A DNA stretch of 64,000 bases from Fen-1258 sp964449775. Lineage in GTDB: Bacteria; Bacteroidota; Ignavibacteria; Ignavibacteriales; Melioribacteraceae. This document shows, piece by piece, positions 17,386 to 26,574 of the stretch (the first letter of the stretch is position 1; each line of letters starts with the position of its first letter). The stretch spans positions 36,269-100,268 of the forward strand of contig CAYVBQ010000012.1 in the NCBI GenBank assembly GCA_964449775.1, given 5' to 3'. Below the pieces are notes generated by a model, which had not been told where the DNA came from, searched no databases, and saw nothing but the letters and a program-made list of their open reading frames with translations. The position numbers were made by a program, and so were the translations under genes.

Positions 17386-18913
17386 AAAATGGTTACCTAG
17401 TTTTATTGGTTTGAGCGTTTTCGCTTTGTTAGGACGTTTGCTAGGTTTTGTTCGGGAAGCGATAATGGCTTCCAAGTTTGGTGCAAACGAAATTACCGAT
17501 GCATATCTTACCACGCTCTTATTGTTTGATATTGCAATTGCTGCTAACTTATCCATTCTTTCCGGCACATTATCTTACTCAGCGGAGATCAAAAAGCTAA
17601 AAAATATTTCCGGTTCGCTTTCTAAGGTTGGTTTGAAATCTTTTGCAGCTCTGTTCGTCTGTTCGCTTTTATTTTATCCTCTAGCAGATAAACTCATTCC
17701 GTTGATATTTACACGTTCACAGGCAACAGCGCAGATTATAATCGAAGCATCCCGGTTATTTTTAATTCTCACTTCTTTTCTTGTAGCAAACGGAGTTTTC
17801 TCCGCACTTCTTCAAATGAAAGGGAATATTACAAATCCGGGAAGATTGATCATCTTTCTGAATGTATCATCAATCGCATTTCTAATTCTGTTCACAAAAT
17901 ACTTTGGGATTGTTTCTCTTCCGCTTGGATTTCTTTTCGGTGGAGTTCTCTTTTTTGTTTATCAACTTTATCTGATTCAAAGAATTCAACCGGTTGAATC
18001 AGATAATTCGGATACAAATAAATTTAACATGCTGGGTTGGGGCGCCGTTGTTTTGATGGTGTTTGGTAATTCTTTGCTGCCAAGCGTTTCCGGTTTACTC
18101 GAAAGATATTTTGCATACTCTTTTGTAGAAGGAACATTTTCTCATTACCAGTATGCGGCAAAGATAATGTTGCTGCCGCTAACAATTTTTAGTTTTGCAA
18201 TCAGCACATCTCTTCTTCCCATTCAGACAAAATCAATTGCAGAAGGGAATGATAAAGAATTTTTGAATGCAACAAATAATGGTATTCTTTTTTCGGTTGT
18301 GACCTCTTCCTTTTTTGTACTTCTCTTTTCAGTTTTAGCTGAACCAATAATTCAGCTAATTTACCAACGAGGACATTTCACATTGCATGACAGCATGGAA
18401 ACATCTTTTGCTTTGAAGGTAATGTCGCTTGGGTTGATTCCATTTCTTCTAAATCCGGTGATAGCTAACATTTTTTATTCATTGAAAGCGATCAAAAGTG
18501 TCATATTAATAAATCTCGTTTTCATCTTAATTCATGCTATTGTTCTTGTGATTTTTTCAAAAACATTTTCCGGGATCAAAACACTTTCGATAGCTTGGAC
18601 AATCTTTGTATGGATAAACAACAGCGCACTGCTTTACTATCTTGCACGAGTAAAAGGAGTTCGATTTGATAAGGAAATAATGTTTAAACTATTCCTGATC
18701 ATAATGAGCACGGTAGTTATGATTTTGATAGGAAAATTTTTAATCAATTTGTGGTTTTATGATTTAAATATTTCCGAGAGCGGCTTGGCGCTTTTATTAA
18801 GGGCATTTTTAATGGGAATTGTTTTGTTACTAATGTTTACGATAACCACAGTATTTGTTTTTCGGAAACAGCTGGATGGATTTAGAGCTTATTTTAAAGA
18901 ATTACGTAAGTAA
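17378..18913 (+). CDS. MurJ-like lipid flippase (MVF family)
   Basis: A 511-residue membrane protein with about 14 helices belonging to the MurJ/MVF branch of the MOP superfamily: LGRLLGFVREAIMASKFGANEITDAY at the start, then PLTIFSFAISTSLLPIQTKSIAEG and QRGHFTLHDSMET. The family flips lipid II, but this copy sits at the end of a glycan operon rather than with the dcw genes, so it may flip the product of these glycosyltransferases, or it may simply be the cell's MurJ in an unusual place. The sequence alone does not decide. Confidence 0.88.
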   Translation: MLKKWLPSFIGLSVFALLGRLLGFVREAIMASKFGANEITDAYLTTLLLFDIAIAANLSILSGTLSYSAEIKKLKNISGSLSKVGLKSFAALFVCSLLFYPLADKLIPLIFTRSQATAQIIIEASRLFLILTSFLVANGVFSALLQMKGNITNPGRLIIFLNVSSIAFLILFTKYFGIVSLPLGFLFGGVLFFVYQLYLIQRIQPVESDNSDTNKFNMLGWGAVVLMVFGNSLLPSVSGLLERYFAYSFVEGTFSHYQYAAKIMLLPLTIFSFAISTSLLPIQTKSIAEGNDKEFLNATNNGILFSVVTSSFFVLLFSVLAEPIIQLIYQRGHFTLHDSMETSFALKVMSLGLIPFLLNPVIANIFYSLKAIKSVILINLVFILIHAIVLVIFSKTFSGIKTLSIAWTIFVWINNSALLYYLARVKGVRFDKEIMFKLFLIIMSTVVMILIGKFLINLWFYDLNISESGLALLLRAFLMGIVLLLMFTITTVFVFRKQLDGFRAYFKELRK

Positions 18914-18943
18914 TAAATTGAAAGTTTTAATGAATTAGTAATT

Positions 18944-20086
18944 TTATTTTTTGAAATGATCTGCTACTCTTGCTTCAATGTAACTCTTGACCTTCTCCTT
19001 AAACAGAACGCGGTCAAACTTTAACGCGTGAGTACGTATTGATAGAGGATCGAAATATGTTTTCTCAAAATTAGCGATTGATTTAATTAATGATTCTACA
19101 GTCTGTTCGTAGAAAAATATTCCCGTTGAAGTCGTACCTTGGTCAATAACAGTTTCAAGAGTCCCGCCTTTTCCGAAAGCAATTACCGGTTTACCGCACG
19201 CCATAGCTTCGAGAGGAACAATCCCAAAATCTTCTACACCGGGAAATATTAAAGCACGGCATCCGGCATAAATTTTTGCCAGTTCGTCATCACCTCTCCA
19301 GCCGAGAAATTCTATATTGTCTTTAGCTGTCATTTTCAATTTTTCGCTTTCCGGTCCGGTACCAACAATTACTAACCTTCTCCCTATTTTATTGAACGCT
19401 TCAACCGCAATCTCGACTTTTTTATATGGCACCAAAGCACTAACCATTAAAAAATAATCTTCATTCTTATCTGAAATTTGAAAAAGAGATGTATCAACCG
19501 GTGGATGAATCACATCTGCTTGGCGGTTGTAATATTGTTTTATCCGTCTGGCAACGTTGGAAGAGTTTGCAATGTAATAATGAACGCGCCCGCTTGTTCT
19601 TACGTCCCATAGTCTAAGTAGCGGTGCAAATATATTCATTGCCGCTCGTGTCATGAATCCGGCTTTGTCTTTTCCAAAGTATTCATCATACATTTCCCAG
19701 ACATAGCGCATCGGCGTATGACAATAACAAATATGTAATCCATTTTTACCAGGCTTCGCACCTTTTGCAACACAATGGCTTGTAGAAATTATAAGATCAA
19801 ATTCTGAGAAATCAATCAACTCGATTGCCAGGGGAAAGAGCGGCAGATAATTTCTATATTTTTTTTCTTTTAAGGGAAGTTTATCAATAAAAGAAGTTTT
19901 GATATTCATCTTCTCGATGACAGGAGATAACATACCTTTATTATGAAGGAGAGTAACGAGTGTTGCATCGGGATACAATTCACAAAGTACTTCTAAAACC
20001 TTCTCCCCGCCGCGCATACCGGTCAGCCAATCGTGAATAATAGCAATGTTCATCTTTTTCATATTTTCAATCTTTTCCATTTGCAT
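18944..20086 (-). CDS. GT4 family glycosyltransferase
   Basis: A 380-residue GT-B enzyme of the WbaZ-like group. It shows NIAIIHDWLTGMRGGEKVLE close to the N-terminus, ICYCHTPMRYVWEMYDEYFG, VIHPPVDTSLF, FLMVSALVPYKKVEIAVEAF, GTGPESEKLK and the donor-site PGVEDFGIVPLEAMA with GKPVIAFGKGG. Several ATGs precede the domain; the true start may be at 20062 or 20053, giving MKKMNIAI or MNIAI. It is the last gene of the minus-strand EPS run and converges with the MurJ-like gene. Confidence 0.88.
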   Translation of the reverse strand: MQMEKIENMKKMNIAIIHDWLTGMRGGEKVLEVLCELYPDATLVTLLHNKGMLSPVIEKMNIKTSFIDKLPLKEKKYRNYLPLFPLAIELIDFSEFDLIISTSHCVAKGAKPGKNGLHICYCHTPMRYVWEMYDEYFGKDKAGFMTRAAMNIFAPLLRLWDVRTSGRVHYYIANSSNVARRIKQYYNRQADVIHPPVDTSLFQISDKNEDYFLMVSALVPYKKVEIAVEAFNKIGRRLVIVGTGPESEKLKMTAKDNIEFLGWRGDDELAKIYAGCRALIFPGVEDFGIVPLEAMACGKPVIAFGKGGTLETVIDQGTTSTGIFFYEQTVESLIKSIANFEKTYFDPLSIRTHALKFDRVLFKEKVKSYIEARVADHFKK

Positions 20087-20177
20087 ACAGAAAGAATTAT
20101 TCTAACAAAGAGAAAGTCGTATACCTAAGCAAAGAGGAGAAAACATTTTTAGTTACTTTTTCGATAGAGAATTTACT

Positions 20178-21164
20178 CTAGATGTAATTAGAAATATTTT
20201 TCTTGTAATACTCGTACGTTAGTTGGATTCCCTCTTCTAACGAAACATTCGGTTTCCATTTAGTTAGTTCTTGCAGTTTAGAAATATCTACCGTGATATC
20301 GCCGGTTTCTACCTTCTCATAATCTTTCGGCCAGGAAATATATTCCACTTTGCCGCTCTTCACACAACTTACTACACTTTGCACCATGTCACTAAATCTT
20401 GAAGAGACCCCGGAACCAATATTGATGATTTCACCAATGGCTTTTTCAGACTCGGCGCATTTAATCATAGCACCAACAATATCATCTACATAAATATAGT
20501 CCCTCAGTTGGAGTCCGTCGCCATATATTTTGATAACTTTACCTTCCATTGCTTGTCTGATGAACCAGCCAACCAGCGAATACTTACTATGTTTTACCTG
20601 TTGCCTTGGTCCGTAAGGATTAGTCAACCTTAAAATAGAACACGGAATACCAAAATCTTTATAATACATCAACAAATATTTTTCGGATGTAAGTTTATGA
20701 ATTCCATATAAACTGAGCGGATTTGTATCGCAATTCTCAGTGATGAGAGGTTTTTCAACTTTTCCATAAACCATTCTAGAGCTCGAAAAGATAATCTTGG
20801 CTTTGGGATTATACTTCCTACATGTTTCTAAAATATTTAGCGTGGCGCGGGCGTTTAAATCCAAATCCTCAAATGGAATGTTGAGACTATCTATATAACT
20901 TACTTGTGCGGCGAGATGAAAAATGAGGTCGGACTTTTCAATTAATGAGAGCATTATGTTTGAGTCACGAATATCATTCTTTACTATTTCAATTTTATTT
21001 TCGATGCCTAAAATATTATAAAGGTTTCCCCCGTAAAGAGGATTGAGGTTATCAATTATTTTGATGTTCGCCTCAAGTGAAATCAACTTGAGTGCTAAAT
21101 TGCTTCCGATAAAACCCAAACCGCCCGTTATAAGAACATTTTTATTTTTGTAGTAATTTTCCAT
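20178..21164 (-). CDS. NAD-dependent nucleotide-sugar epimerase/dehydratase (extended SDR)
   Basis: A 328-residue extended short-chain dehydrogenase. It has a Rossmann glycine motif (LITGGLGFIGSNLALKL), an active-site Tyr-Lys in YGIHKLTSEKYLL, FHLAAQVSY, and a substrate-side NPYGPRQ and IYGDGLQLRDYIYVDD. The pattern fits UDP-glucose 4-epimerase-like enzymes that supply the EPS glycosyltransferases, but which nucleotide sugar is converted is not clear. Confidence 0.87.
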   Translation of the reverse strand: MENYYKNKNVLITGGLGFIGSNLALKLISLEANIKIIDNLNPLYGGNLYNILGIENKIEIVKNDIRDSNIMLSLIEKSDLIFHLAAQVSYIDSLNIPFEDLDLNARATLNILETCRKYNPKAKIIFSSSRMVYGKVEKPLITENCDTNPLSLYGIHKLTSEKYLLMYYKDFGIPCSILRLTNPYGPRQQVKHSKYSLVGWFIRQAMEGKVIKIYGDGLQLRDYIYVDDIVGAMIKCAESEKAIGEIINIGSGVSSRFSDMVQSVVSCVKSGKVEYISWPKDYEKVETGDITVDISKLQELTKWKPNVSLEEGIQLTYEYYKKNISNYI

Positions 21165-21206
21165 TAAGCATTGCCATCAAATAATTAACTGAAAACTAAA
21201 TTATTG

Positions 21207-22340
21207 TTACTTTTGTCTAAGCCCCTCAAACAGATCTTTATAATGATTCATAAAGCTTTCTAATGAGAATCTATGCTTTATAGAGGCATTGAGTTTTATA
21301 ATCTCTTCCCGGTTACTTTTAATATCCACAAGTTTAGAGAGATAATCATCAAAATCATCTAAAGTAAATAATTGATTCTGGTTGTTTCCGACCACATCAG
21401 GATTGCCCCCCACATTTGAAGCAAGAATCGGTATTTCTGCATATAGTGCCTCAATCAAACTTATCGAAACACCCTCGTAACGTGATGAAAGCGTGAAGAC
21501 ATCAAACCCTTTCATATACTGATGAGAGTTTTTAAGTTCGCCTACCAGGAAGAAGTCGTTTTGTATTCCATACTTTTGAATCAACCCTTCATAATTTTCA
21601 CGGTCGGGACCATCACCAACAATTACAACTTTTGCATTTGGGATTCTTTCTTTTATCTTCAAATAGTTACGAATTAGAAACTCATAATTCTTCTGGTAAA
21701 TAAGCCTTCCTGTAGAACCAATCAAAAAGAAATCTGTCAAATCCAGACCACACTTATCAGAAAAAAATGCCCTTGCATCCTTTTCACTCAGGAAGTTCAT
21801 CTCCGCTTCATCTAAACCATTATAAATCACTTCGGCATTTTTTACCATACCGGCTTCTTTGACTTCTTTATAGTTAAGATTGCATTCGAATACAACTCTA
21901 TCTAAAGTATTTAGAAGGAATTTATAATAAAACTTAGCAAGCATCTTAAAGAAGAAGTTAGCTTGATAATTTTTATCTATAAAGGATAATCCGTGAAAAG
22001 TGAATACTGCCTTGGGTCTTTTTTTAAGGAAGAAAGAAGAGATAGCACCTATCAGAGTATTAGAACTATTAAGATGGATAATGTCATAACTATTTGCTTT
22101 TAACAAGCGATAGAGATCATAAATAAAATAAAACGAATTCAGAACGCTGAAATTTCTTTTCAATGAGTTCAAGTAATGAAATGTGATATTGTCTTTTTGA
22201 AGTTCGCCGAAAAGATAATCACCATCTCCGGCAGCTACCTCAACGTTACATCCATTTTTTTTCAATGCACGTGCCAAATTGAGGACAAATACTTGAGCTC
22301 CTCCTATCTCTGACTTAGTAATAACAAACAGTATCTTCAT
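21207..22340 (-). CDS. GT4 family glycosyltransferase
   Basis: A 377-residue GT-B enzyme: ILFVITKSEIGGAQVFVLNLAR at the N-terminus, IIHLNSSNTLIG, VIYNGLDEAEMNF, IGSTGRLIYQKNYEFLI, AKVVIVGDGPDRENYE, and the donor motif SSRYEGVSISLIEALYAEIPI. No Shine-Dalgarno sequence precedes its ATG, as for most genes in this EPS run. It lies between the epimerase and another GT4 on the same strand. Confidence 0.9.
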   Translation of the reverse strand: MKILFVITKSEIGGAQVFVLNLARALKKNGCNVEVAAGDGDYLFGELQKDNITFHYLNSLKRNFSVLNSFYFIYDLYRLLKANSYDIIHLNSSNTLIGAISSFFLKKRPKAVFTFHGLSFIDKNYQANFFFKMLAKFYYKFLLNTLDRVVFECNLNYKEVKEAGMVKNAEVIYNGLDEAEMNFLSEKDARAFFSDKCGLDLTDFFLIGSTGRLIYQKNYEFLIRNYLKIKERIPNAKVVIVGDGPDRENYEGLIQKYGIQNDFFLVGELKNSHQYMKGFDVFTLSSRYEGVSISLIEALYAEIPILASNVGGNPDVVGNNQNQLFTLDDFDDYLSKLVDIKSNREEIIKLNASIKHRFSLESFMNHYKDLFEGLRQK

Positions 22341-22363
22341 AATATTTTAATTTCTAACACGAC

Positions 22364-23485
22364 TCAATTTTTATTGTATTCGTTAAAGATGGCAACTAAT
22401 TTTTTTGTAGTTTCTTTTATGTTGAATTTCTTTGATTGCTCTAATGCCTTTTTTTTCATAATGGAATAAAATATATCATCTCTTTCTAATTTTATAATAT
22501 CATTCACAAATCCTGTATAATCATTCGGGTTATGAATCATTCCGCCTTCTCCCACCACCTCAACCAAGGCAGAAGTATTTGAGGACAAAACAGGAATTGC
22601 TGACTGCATCGCTTCAAGCGGAGGAATTCCAAATCCTTCATAAAATGAAGGAAAAATAAATGCGAAAGCAGAATTATAAATATATGCTAATGCTTCGTCA
22701 CTAACGAAATTTAAATACTTGATAGTTTTTTTTCTCTTTGAGATTTCAGGAAGAATTGTTTCTGAATCGTAACCAGCTTTACCAATAATGACTAGCTGTA
22801 AATCACTTCCCTCTTTTGCGAGAAGATCAAGAATTTTTATTAAGCCAAGAATATTTTTACGTCGTTCCACAACTCCGACATATAGCAAATATTTTTTGGG
22901 TAAAGAAAATTCATCGAGAATTTCAGAATAACCGGGTTCCTCAAAATTACGTGGTCTAAATTGTTCCGAGGCGGTATTATATACTACTTGAATCTTCTCC
23001 TGAGGTATCTTATAATATTTTATTATATCATTTTTTGAGAGTTTAGAAACTGTAATTATGCAATCAGATTTTTTTAACGATGCTGGAAGAAGTAAAGAAA
23101 GATATTGCCGATAAATGAAAGGATAATATTCTTTATAAACCTTAAAGATTACATCGTGGACAACAGATATACATTTTACTCCTCCCAGATTAACAATAGG
23201 AAGAAGAACATTCGGCTCGAACAGCAGATCTATATTATGTTTTTCAATCAAACGGGGTAAAGTTGAATTCAACCAGAGGGGTGAAAACAACTTAAGAGGA
23301 AGTAGAGAAGGTTTATGAGAAACTATTTTGTAAAATGTATTATCAATTGGAAGATTGGAGTTGGTAAATAAGAAATATTCATTTTCATGATCATGGTTAG
23401 GCAACTCTTTTAAGATATTCAGCAGATATCTTCCGGTTCCGGTGATTGGTCTGTCTAAAACTCTCGCATCAATTCCTATTCTCAT
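22364..23485 (-). CDS. GT4 family glycosyltransferase, mannosyltransferase-like
   Basis: A 373-residue GT-B enzyme with the MRIGIDARVLDRPITGTGRY start typical of the mannosyl/rhamnosyl transferase group found in O-antigen loci, then CISVVHDVIF, SKLSKNDIIKYY, LLYVGVVERRKNILGLI, LVIIGKAGYDSE and FPSFYEGFGIPPLEAMQ with the E-x7-E donor motif. It is separated from the next upstream gene by about 110 bases of AT-rich DNA. Confidence 0.9.
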   Translation of the reverse strand: MRIGIDARVLDRPITGTGRYLLNILKELPNHDHENEYFLFTNSNLPIDNTFYKIVSHKPSLLPLKLFSPLWLNSTLPRLIEKHNIDLLFEPNVLLPIVNLGGVKCISVVHDVIFKVYKEYYPFIYRQYLSLLLPASLKKSDCIITVSKLSKNDIIKYYKIPQEKIQVVYNTASEQFRPRNFEEPGYSEILDEFSLPKKYLLYVGVVERRKNILGLIKILDLLAKEGSDLQLVIIGKAGYDSETILPEISKRKKTIKYLNFVSDEALAYIYNSAFAFIFPSFYEGFGIPPLEAMQSAIPVLSSNTSALVEVVGEGGMIHNPNDYTGFVNDIIKLERDDIFYSIMKKKALEQSKKFNIKETTKKLVAIFNEYNKN

Positions 23486-23596
23486 CGCTAGAGATCGTCT
23501 CCAAATATGCCCATGTGAATATTTTTCGTTCGCTCAGTAGAGCTTGATTTATTTAACAAGAGACGAATACATTTTTGATATAATTCAATATTATTT

Positions 23597-24346
23597 TCAG
23601 CCGATTCTTTTTTCAAAATAAATTACTACTCCCAAATCTTTCCCATGATCAGTAAAATCGCAATAGAATTCACTAATACCATGCTTTTGAAGAATAAATA
23701 ATATCTTATTGATGTTATATGAATTCATCTGCATTGTAGGATAATTGAAATCACGCTTTCTAATGATATTAATAATATTTGAAACGAGAGGAACATTGTT
23801 TCTGATCTTTTCTATAAACCAGCGAAAATTATTTTTTTTTGAAAATGTGAAATGGAGAACACCAATTCCATTTTCTGAAAGATTCTCCAATAACTTTAAC
23901 AATATTGAAATACCCTTGCGTACAGGAATATGTTGGAATACTATATATGAATGAATAAAATCGACTTTTTCCGAAAAGCTCGCAGAATATTCCGTAGCAT
24001 TTATCAGTCTAATATTAGAAATCTTATTCTCTATGCAATTAAGTTCACATTCTTTCAGCATCGCATCAGAAACATCAACACCTATGGTTTCATTTGAATA
24101 TTTTGAAAGTGGAATCAAAACTCTTCCGACTCCACAGCCATAATCCAAAACCTTTTTGGGATTAAAGTTACGATTAAAAAGTACTTCTATTTTTTTTACG
24201 ATTGAATCAACATGTTGATAACCTGTAGAAAAGAATTCTCTTTTTGCTGAATCAGTAAAATCCTTAAGACGATATTTTTCATCTGATAAAACTCCGAAGT
24301 ATGGATCATCTTCACCGAATTTATTCCAATGCTTATCGGTATTCAT
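23597..24346 (-). CDS. Class I SAM-dependent methyltransferase
   Basis: A 249-residue methyltransferase: KVLDYGCGVGRVLIPLSKY as the SAM-binding motif, ETIGVDVSDAMLKECE, and FIHSYIVFQHIPV. The N-terminus reads WNKFGEDDPYFGVLSDEKY, a pattern often seen in glycan-locus methyltransferases. It is predicted to methylate a sugar or terminate chain growth, by context only. Confidence 0.82.
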   Translation of the reverse strand: MNTDKHWNKFGEDDPYFGVLSDEKYRLKDFTDSAKREFFSTGYQHVDSIVKKIEVLFNRNFNPKKVLDYGCGVGRVLIPLSKYSNETIGVDVSDAMLKECELNCIENKISNIRLINATEYSASFSEKVDFIHSYIVFQHIPVRKGISILLKLLENLSENGIGVLHFTFSKKNNFRWFIEKIRNNVPLVSNIINIIRKRDFNYPTMQMNSYNINKILFILQKHGISEFYCDFTDHGKDLGVVIYFEKRIG

Positions 24347-24409
24347 ATTAAATCCCTTTGTATACCTTATTTATAGTAATGACGATTCAAACATGTCCCG
24401 TGAGAAAGA

Positions 24410-25309
24410 TTATTTTCTACCCATTTTATTAGTATAAAAATCGTAAAAAGAATTTTTTATTGTGAATAATAATTTTCTTTTGTTGTTGCTTAATAATACT
24501 TTGATAAAAAAAACAAATAATAAATAAATAACAGAGAGGTAATAGATATTCGGGTAATTTTTCTTGGCAAAATAGAGTCTGTTTCTAAGACTGTAATAAA
24601 TAGGTAATAAAGAATTTTCCCTCGCTGTTGTAGACTGAACTTTGTGATAAATTGTAGAGTTCCCTACAAAAAGGATTTTAAACCCCGCTTTATTTGTACG
24701 GTAACAAAAGTCAGTGTCTTCTAGATATAGAAAATAATTATCATCGAGTAAACCGATTTTTGCAAATACCTCTTTTTTAATAAACATACAACAACCAGAA
24801 GCAAATGTGCAGTAGTAATTCTTTCTAAAGTTTATATCTTCCTCATTATATCCGTTAGAAAAACCTGATGCTTTTAATTGGCTTATATCACCTCCGGCAC
24901 TCCAAATGATTGATTTGTTTGAGTAAAAATTAATCATCGGTGTTAAAATACCGGCATCTGGGTATTCCTTACTTGCCTGAACGAGTTTAGTTAAGAAATC
25001 ATGTTCAACAATAGTATCATTGTTTAACAACAAAACAACATCTGCTTTATCGTTTATAGCAGATTTAATTCCAATATTATTTCCGCCGGAAAAGCCGAGA
25101 TTGTTTTCATTTACAATAATTTGCTTTATGAAATCACCGAATCGTTTCTGAATAATTTCAACATCATCGCCAGAAGAATTATTGTCGAGAACTATGATTT
25201 CATAATTATTGTAATCTATTTTCCGCAACGATTCCAGACACTCTAAAGTATCTTCTAACCCGTTCCAGTTCAATATAATGATGCTTACTTTAGAATTCAC
25301 TATACTCAA
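24410..25309 (-). CDS. GT2 family glycosyltransferase
   Basis: A 299-residue GT-A enzyme with a C-terminal membrane-associated tail: KVSIIILNWNGLEDTLECL, EIIVLDNNSSGDD, NNLGFSGGNNIGIK, VVLLLNNDTIV, GCCMFIKKEVF and FLYLEDTDFCYRT. The start is a TTG at 25309 overlapping the stop of the Wzy gene (TTGA); a GTG three codons in is an alternative. It is predicted to build the repeat unit of the EPS. Confidence 0.88.
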   Translation of the reverse strand: MSIVNSKVSIIILNWNGLEDTLECLESLRKIDYNNYEIIVLDNNSSGDDVEIIQKRFGDFIKQIIVNENNLGFSGGNNIGIKSAINDKADVVLLLNNDTIVEHDFLTKLVQASKEYPDAGILTPMINFYSNKSIIWSAGGDISQLKASGFSNGYNEEDINFRKNYYCTFASGCCMFIKKEVFAKIGLLDDNYFLYLEDTDFCYRTNKAGFKILFVGNSTIYHKVQSTTARENSLLPIYYSLRNRLYFAKKNYPNIYYLSVIYLLFVFFIKVLLSNNKRKLLFTIKNSFYDFYTNKMGRK

Positions 25310-26574
25310 CTATTATTCAACATATTTTTGAAATACGTATTTTTTTGAACCAGCTTTGTAATAATTATTATTATGGAGAAATTGAAAACAAAGTGCAATA
25401 ATCCAATAACACTTACAAAAAACGACATAAAGATTATAAAGATACAAACCGAATAAACTGATAAATTAAATAGAGTGGGTTTTATCTTCATTTTATAATA
25501 AACAGAAGAAACTATGAATCCGAGCAAGAAAGGTATTGCGGATAATCCTAAAACACCGAAATCTCGATAAAAATCCCAAAACATTGAATAAGTATTATAA
25601 CTGCTATTTAGGTATGGAAAATGATTTAGTGCTAAATAGTCAGCTAAAGATTTTCTAATACCTGATATAGATGTTAAAAAATTGAATGAATAATAACCAA
25701 AAGTGAAATTTTCTAATTTACCTACAGCTCTCGTGAAATTTTCAAGATTCATAGATACATACATATACGGCTCTGTGAATATTGCGTACTTAAAATTGAA
25801 TTTCATCTTCGCCAACATAAACAGGTAACTAAGTGCTAATGAACTTCCACGCAGGTACTGCACAGAATACATTAACCCAACAATAACCGATACAGCATAA
25901 ACAACATTTTTAGATTTTAGAAATTCACTAGAATAATAGAGAAAAACTATTACGGCTATTATTGCAAACATTAGATTAAATCTTTGAAGGAGAAATAAAT
26001 AAGTGATAAATGTGAAAATAACCATCATGATCAGAATAAGTTTTAATGTGGCTTTTGGTTTAACCAATTTGAGATATTGAACGATAACTAATATCAATGG
26101 TGTCGCAATATGAATTGTAAGTCCGATCCCAAAAACACCCCATTCCATTCGAGCTTGTCCTGGATTTTTATGAAAAACTGGAATATAGCCCTCTATTAAA
26201 TAATTACCCAAATACGAAATAGTATACACAAAAAACATGAAGTAGATTATTTTTAAAAACTTGGTGGGATCTACAATTTCTTTGGTAAACGAGTTTCTGA
26301 TTTCCTTTAGCGATTTATATCGTAACTGAAAATGAATAACGTAAACGGTAAAAGTCCCAATTAAGAAAGAAAATATTCCTATTCCAAGCATAAGCCAACC
26401 ATAGGCATCCCACTCATGTTGAAGATGGCTTAACTTTAAGTCAGCCAATCCTATTGAAGCAGACCAGATAATTCCAAACACCTTTGCTGGGGAAAAGAAA
26501 TCAACCTCTTTTTTAAAAGAATAAGCAATTATTAAGAAACAAATAAAGAATGAAATTAATGATATTATTGACAT
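25306..26574 (-). CDS. O-antigen/EPS repeat-unit polymerase (Wzy-like)
   Basis: A 422-residue polytopic membrane protein with about 11-12 hydrophobic helices and a long loop around residues 225-345 (RGSSLALSYLF, NFTFGYYSFNFLTSISG, SSYNTYSMFWDFYRDFG). The YNTYSMFWDFYRDFGVLG segment is characteristic of the oligosaccharide repeat-unit polymerase family, which joins flipped repeat units in the periplasm. Wzy proteins are poorly conserved, so the call rests on topology, this motif and its place between Wzx and the glycosyltransferases. Confidence 0.8.
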   Translation of the reverse strand: MSIISLISFFICFLIIAYSFKKEVDFFSPAKVFGIIWSASIGLADLKLSHLQHEWDAYGWLMLGIGIFSFLIGTFTVYVIHFQLRYKSLKEIRNSFTKEIVDPTKFLKIIYFMFFVYTISYLGNYLIEGYIPVFHKNPGQARMEWGVFGIGLTIHIATPLILVIVQYLKLVKPKATLKLILIMMVIFTFITYLFLLQRFNLMFAIIAVIVFLYYSSEFLKSKNVVYAVSVIVGLMYSVQYLRGSSLALSYLFMLAKMKFNFKYAIFTEPYMYVSMNLENFTRAVGKLENFTFGYYSFNFLTSISGIRKSLADYLALNHFPYLNSSYNTYSMFWDFYRDFGVLGLSAIPFLLGFIVSSVYYKMKIKPTLFNLSVYSVCIFIIFMSFFVSVIGLLHFVFNFSIIIIITKLVQKNTYFKNMLNNS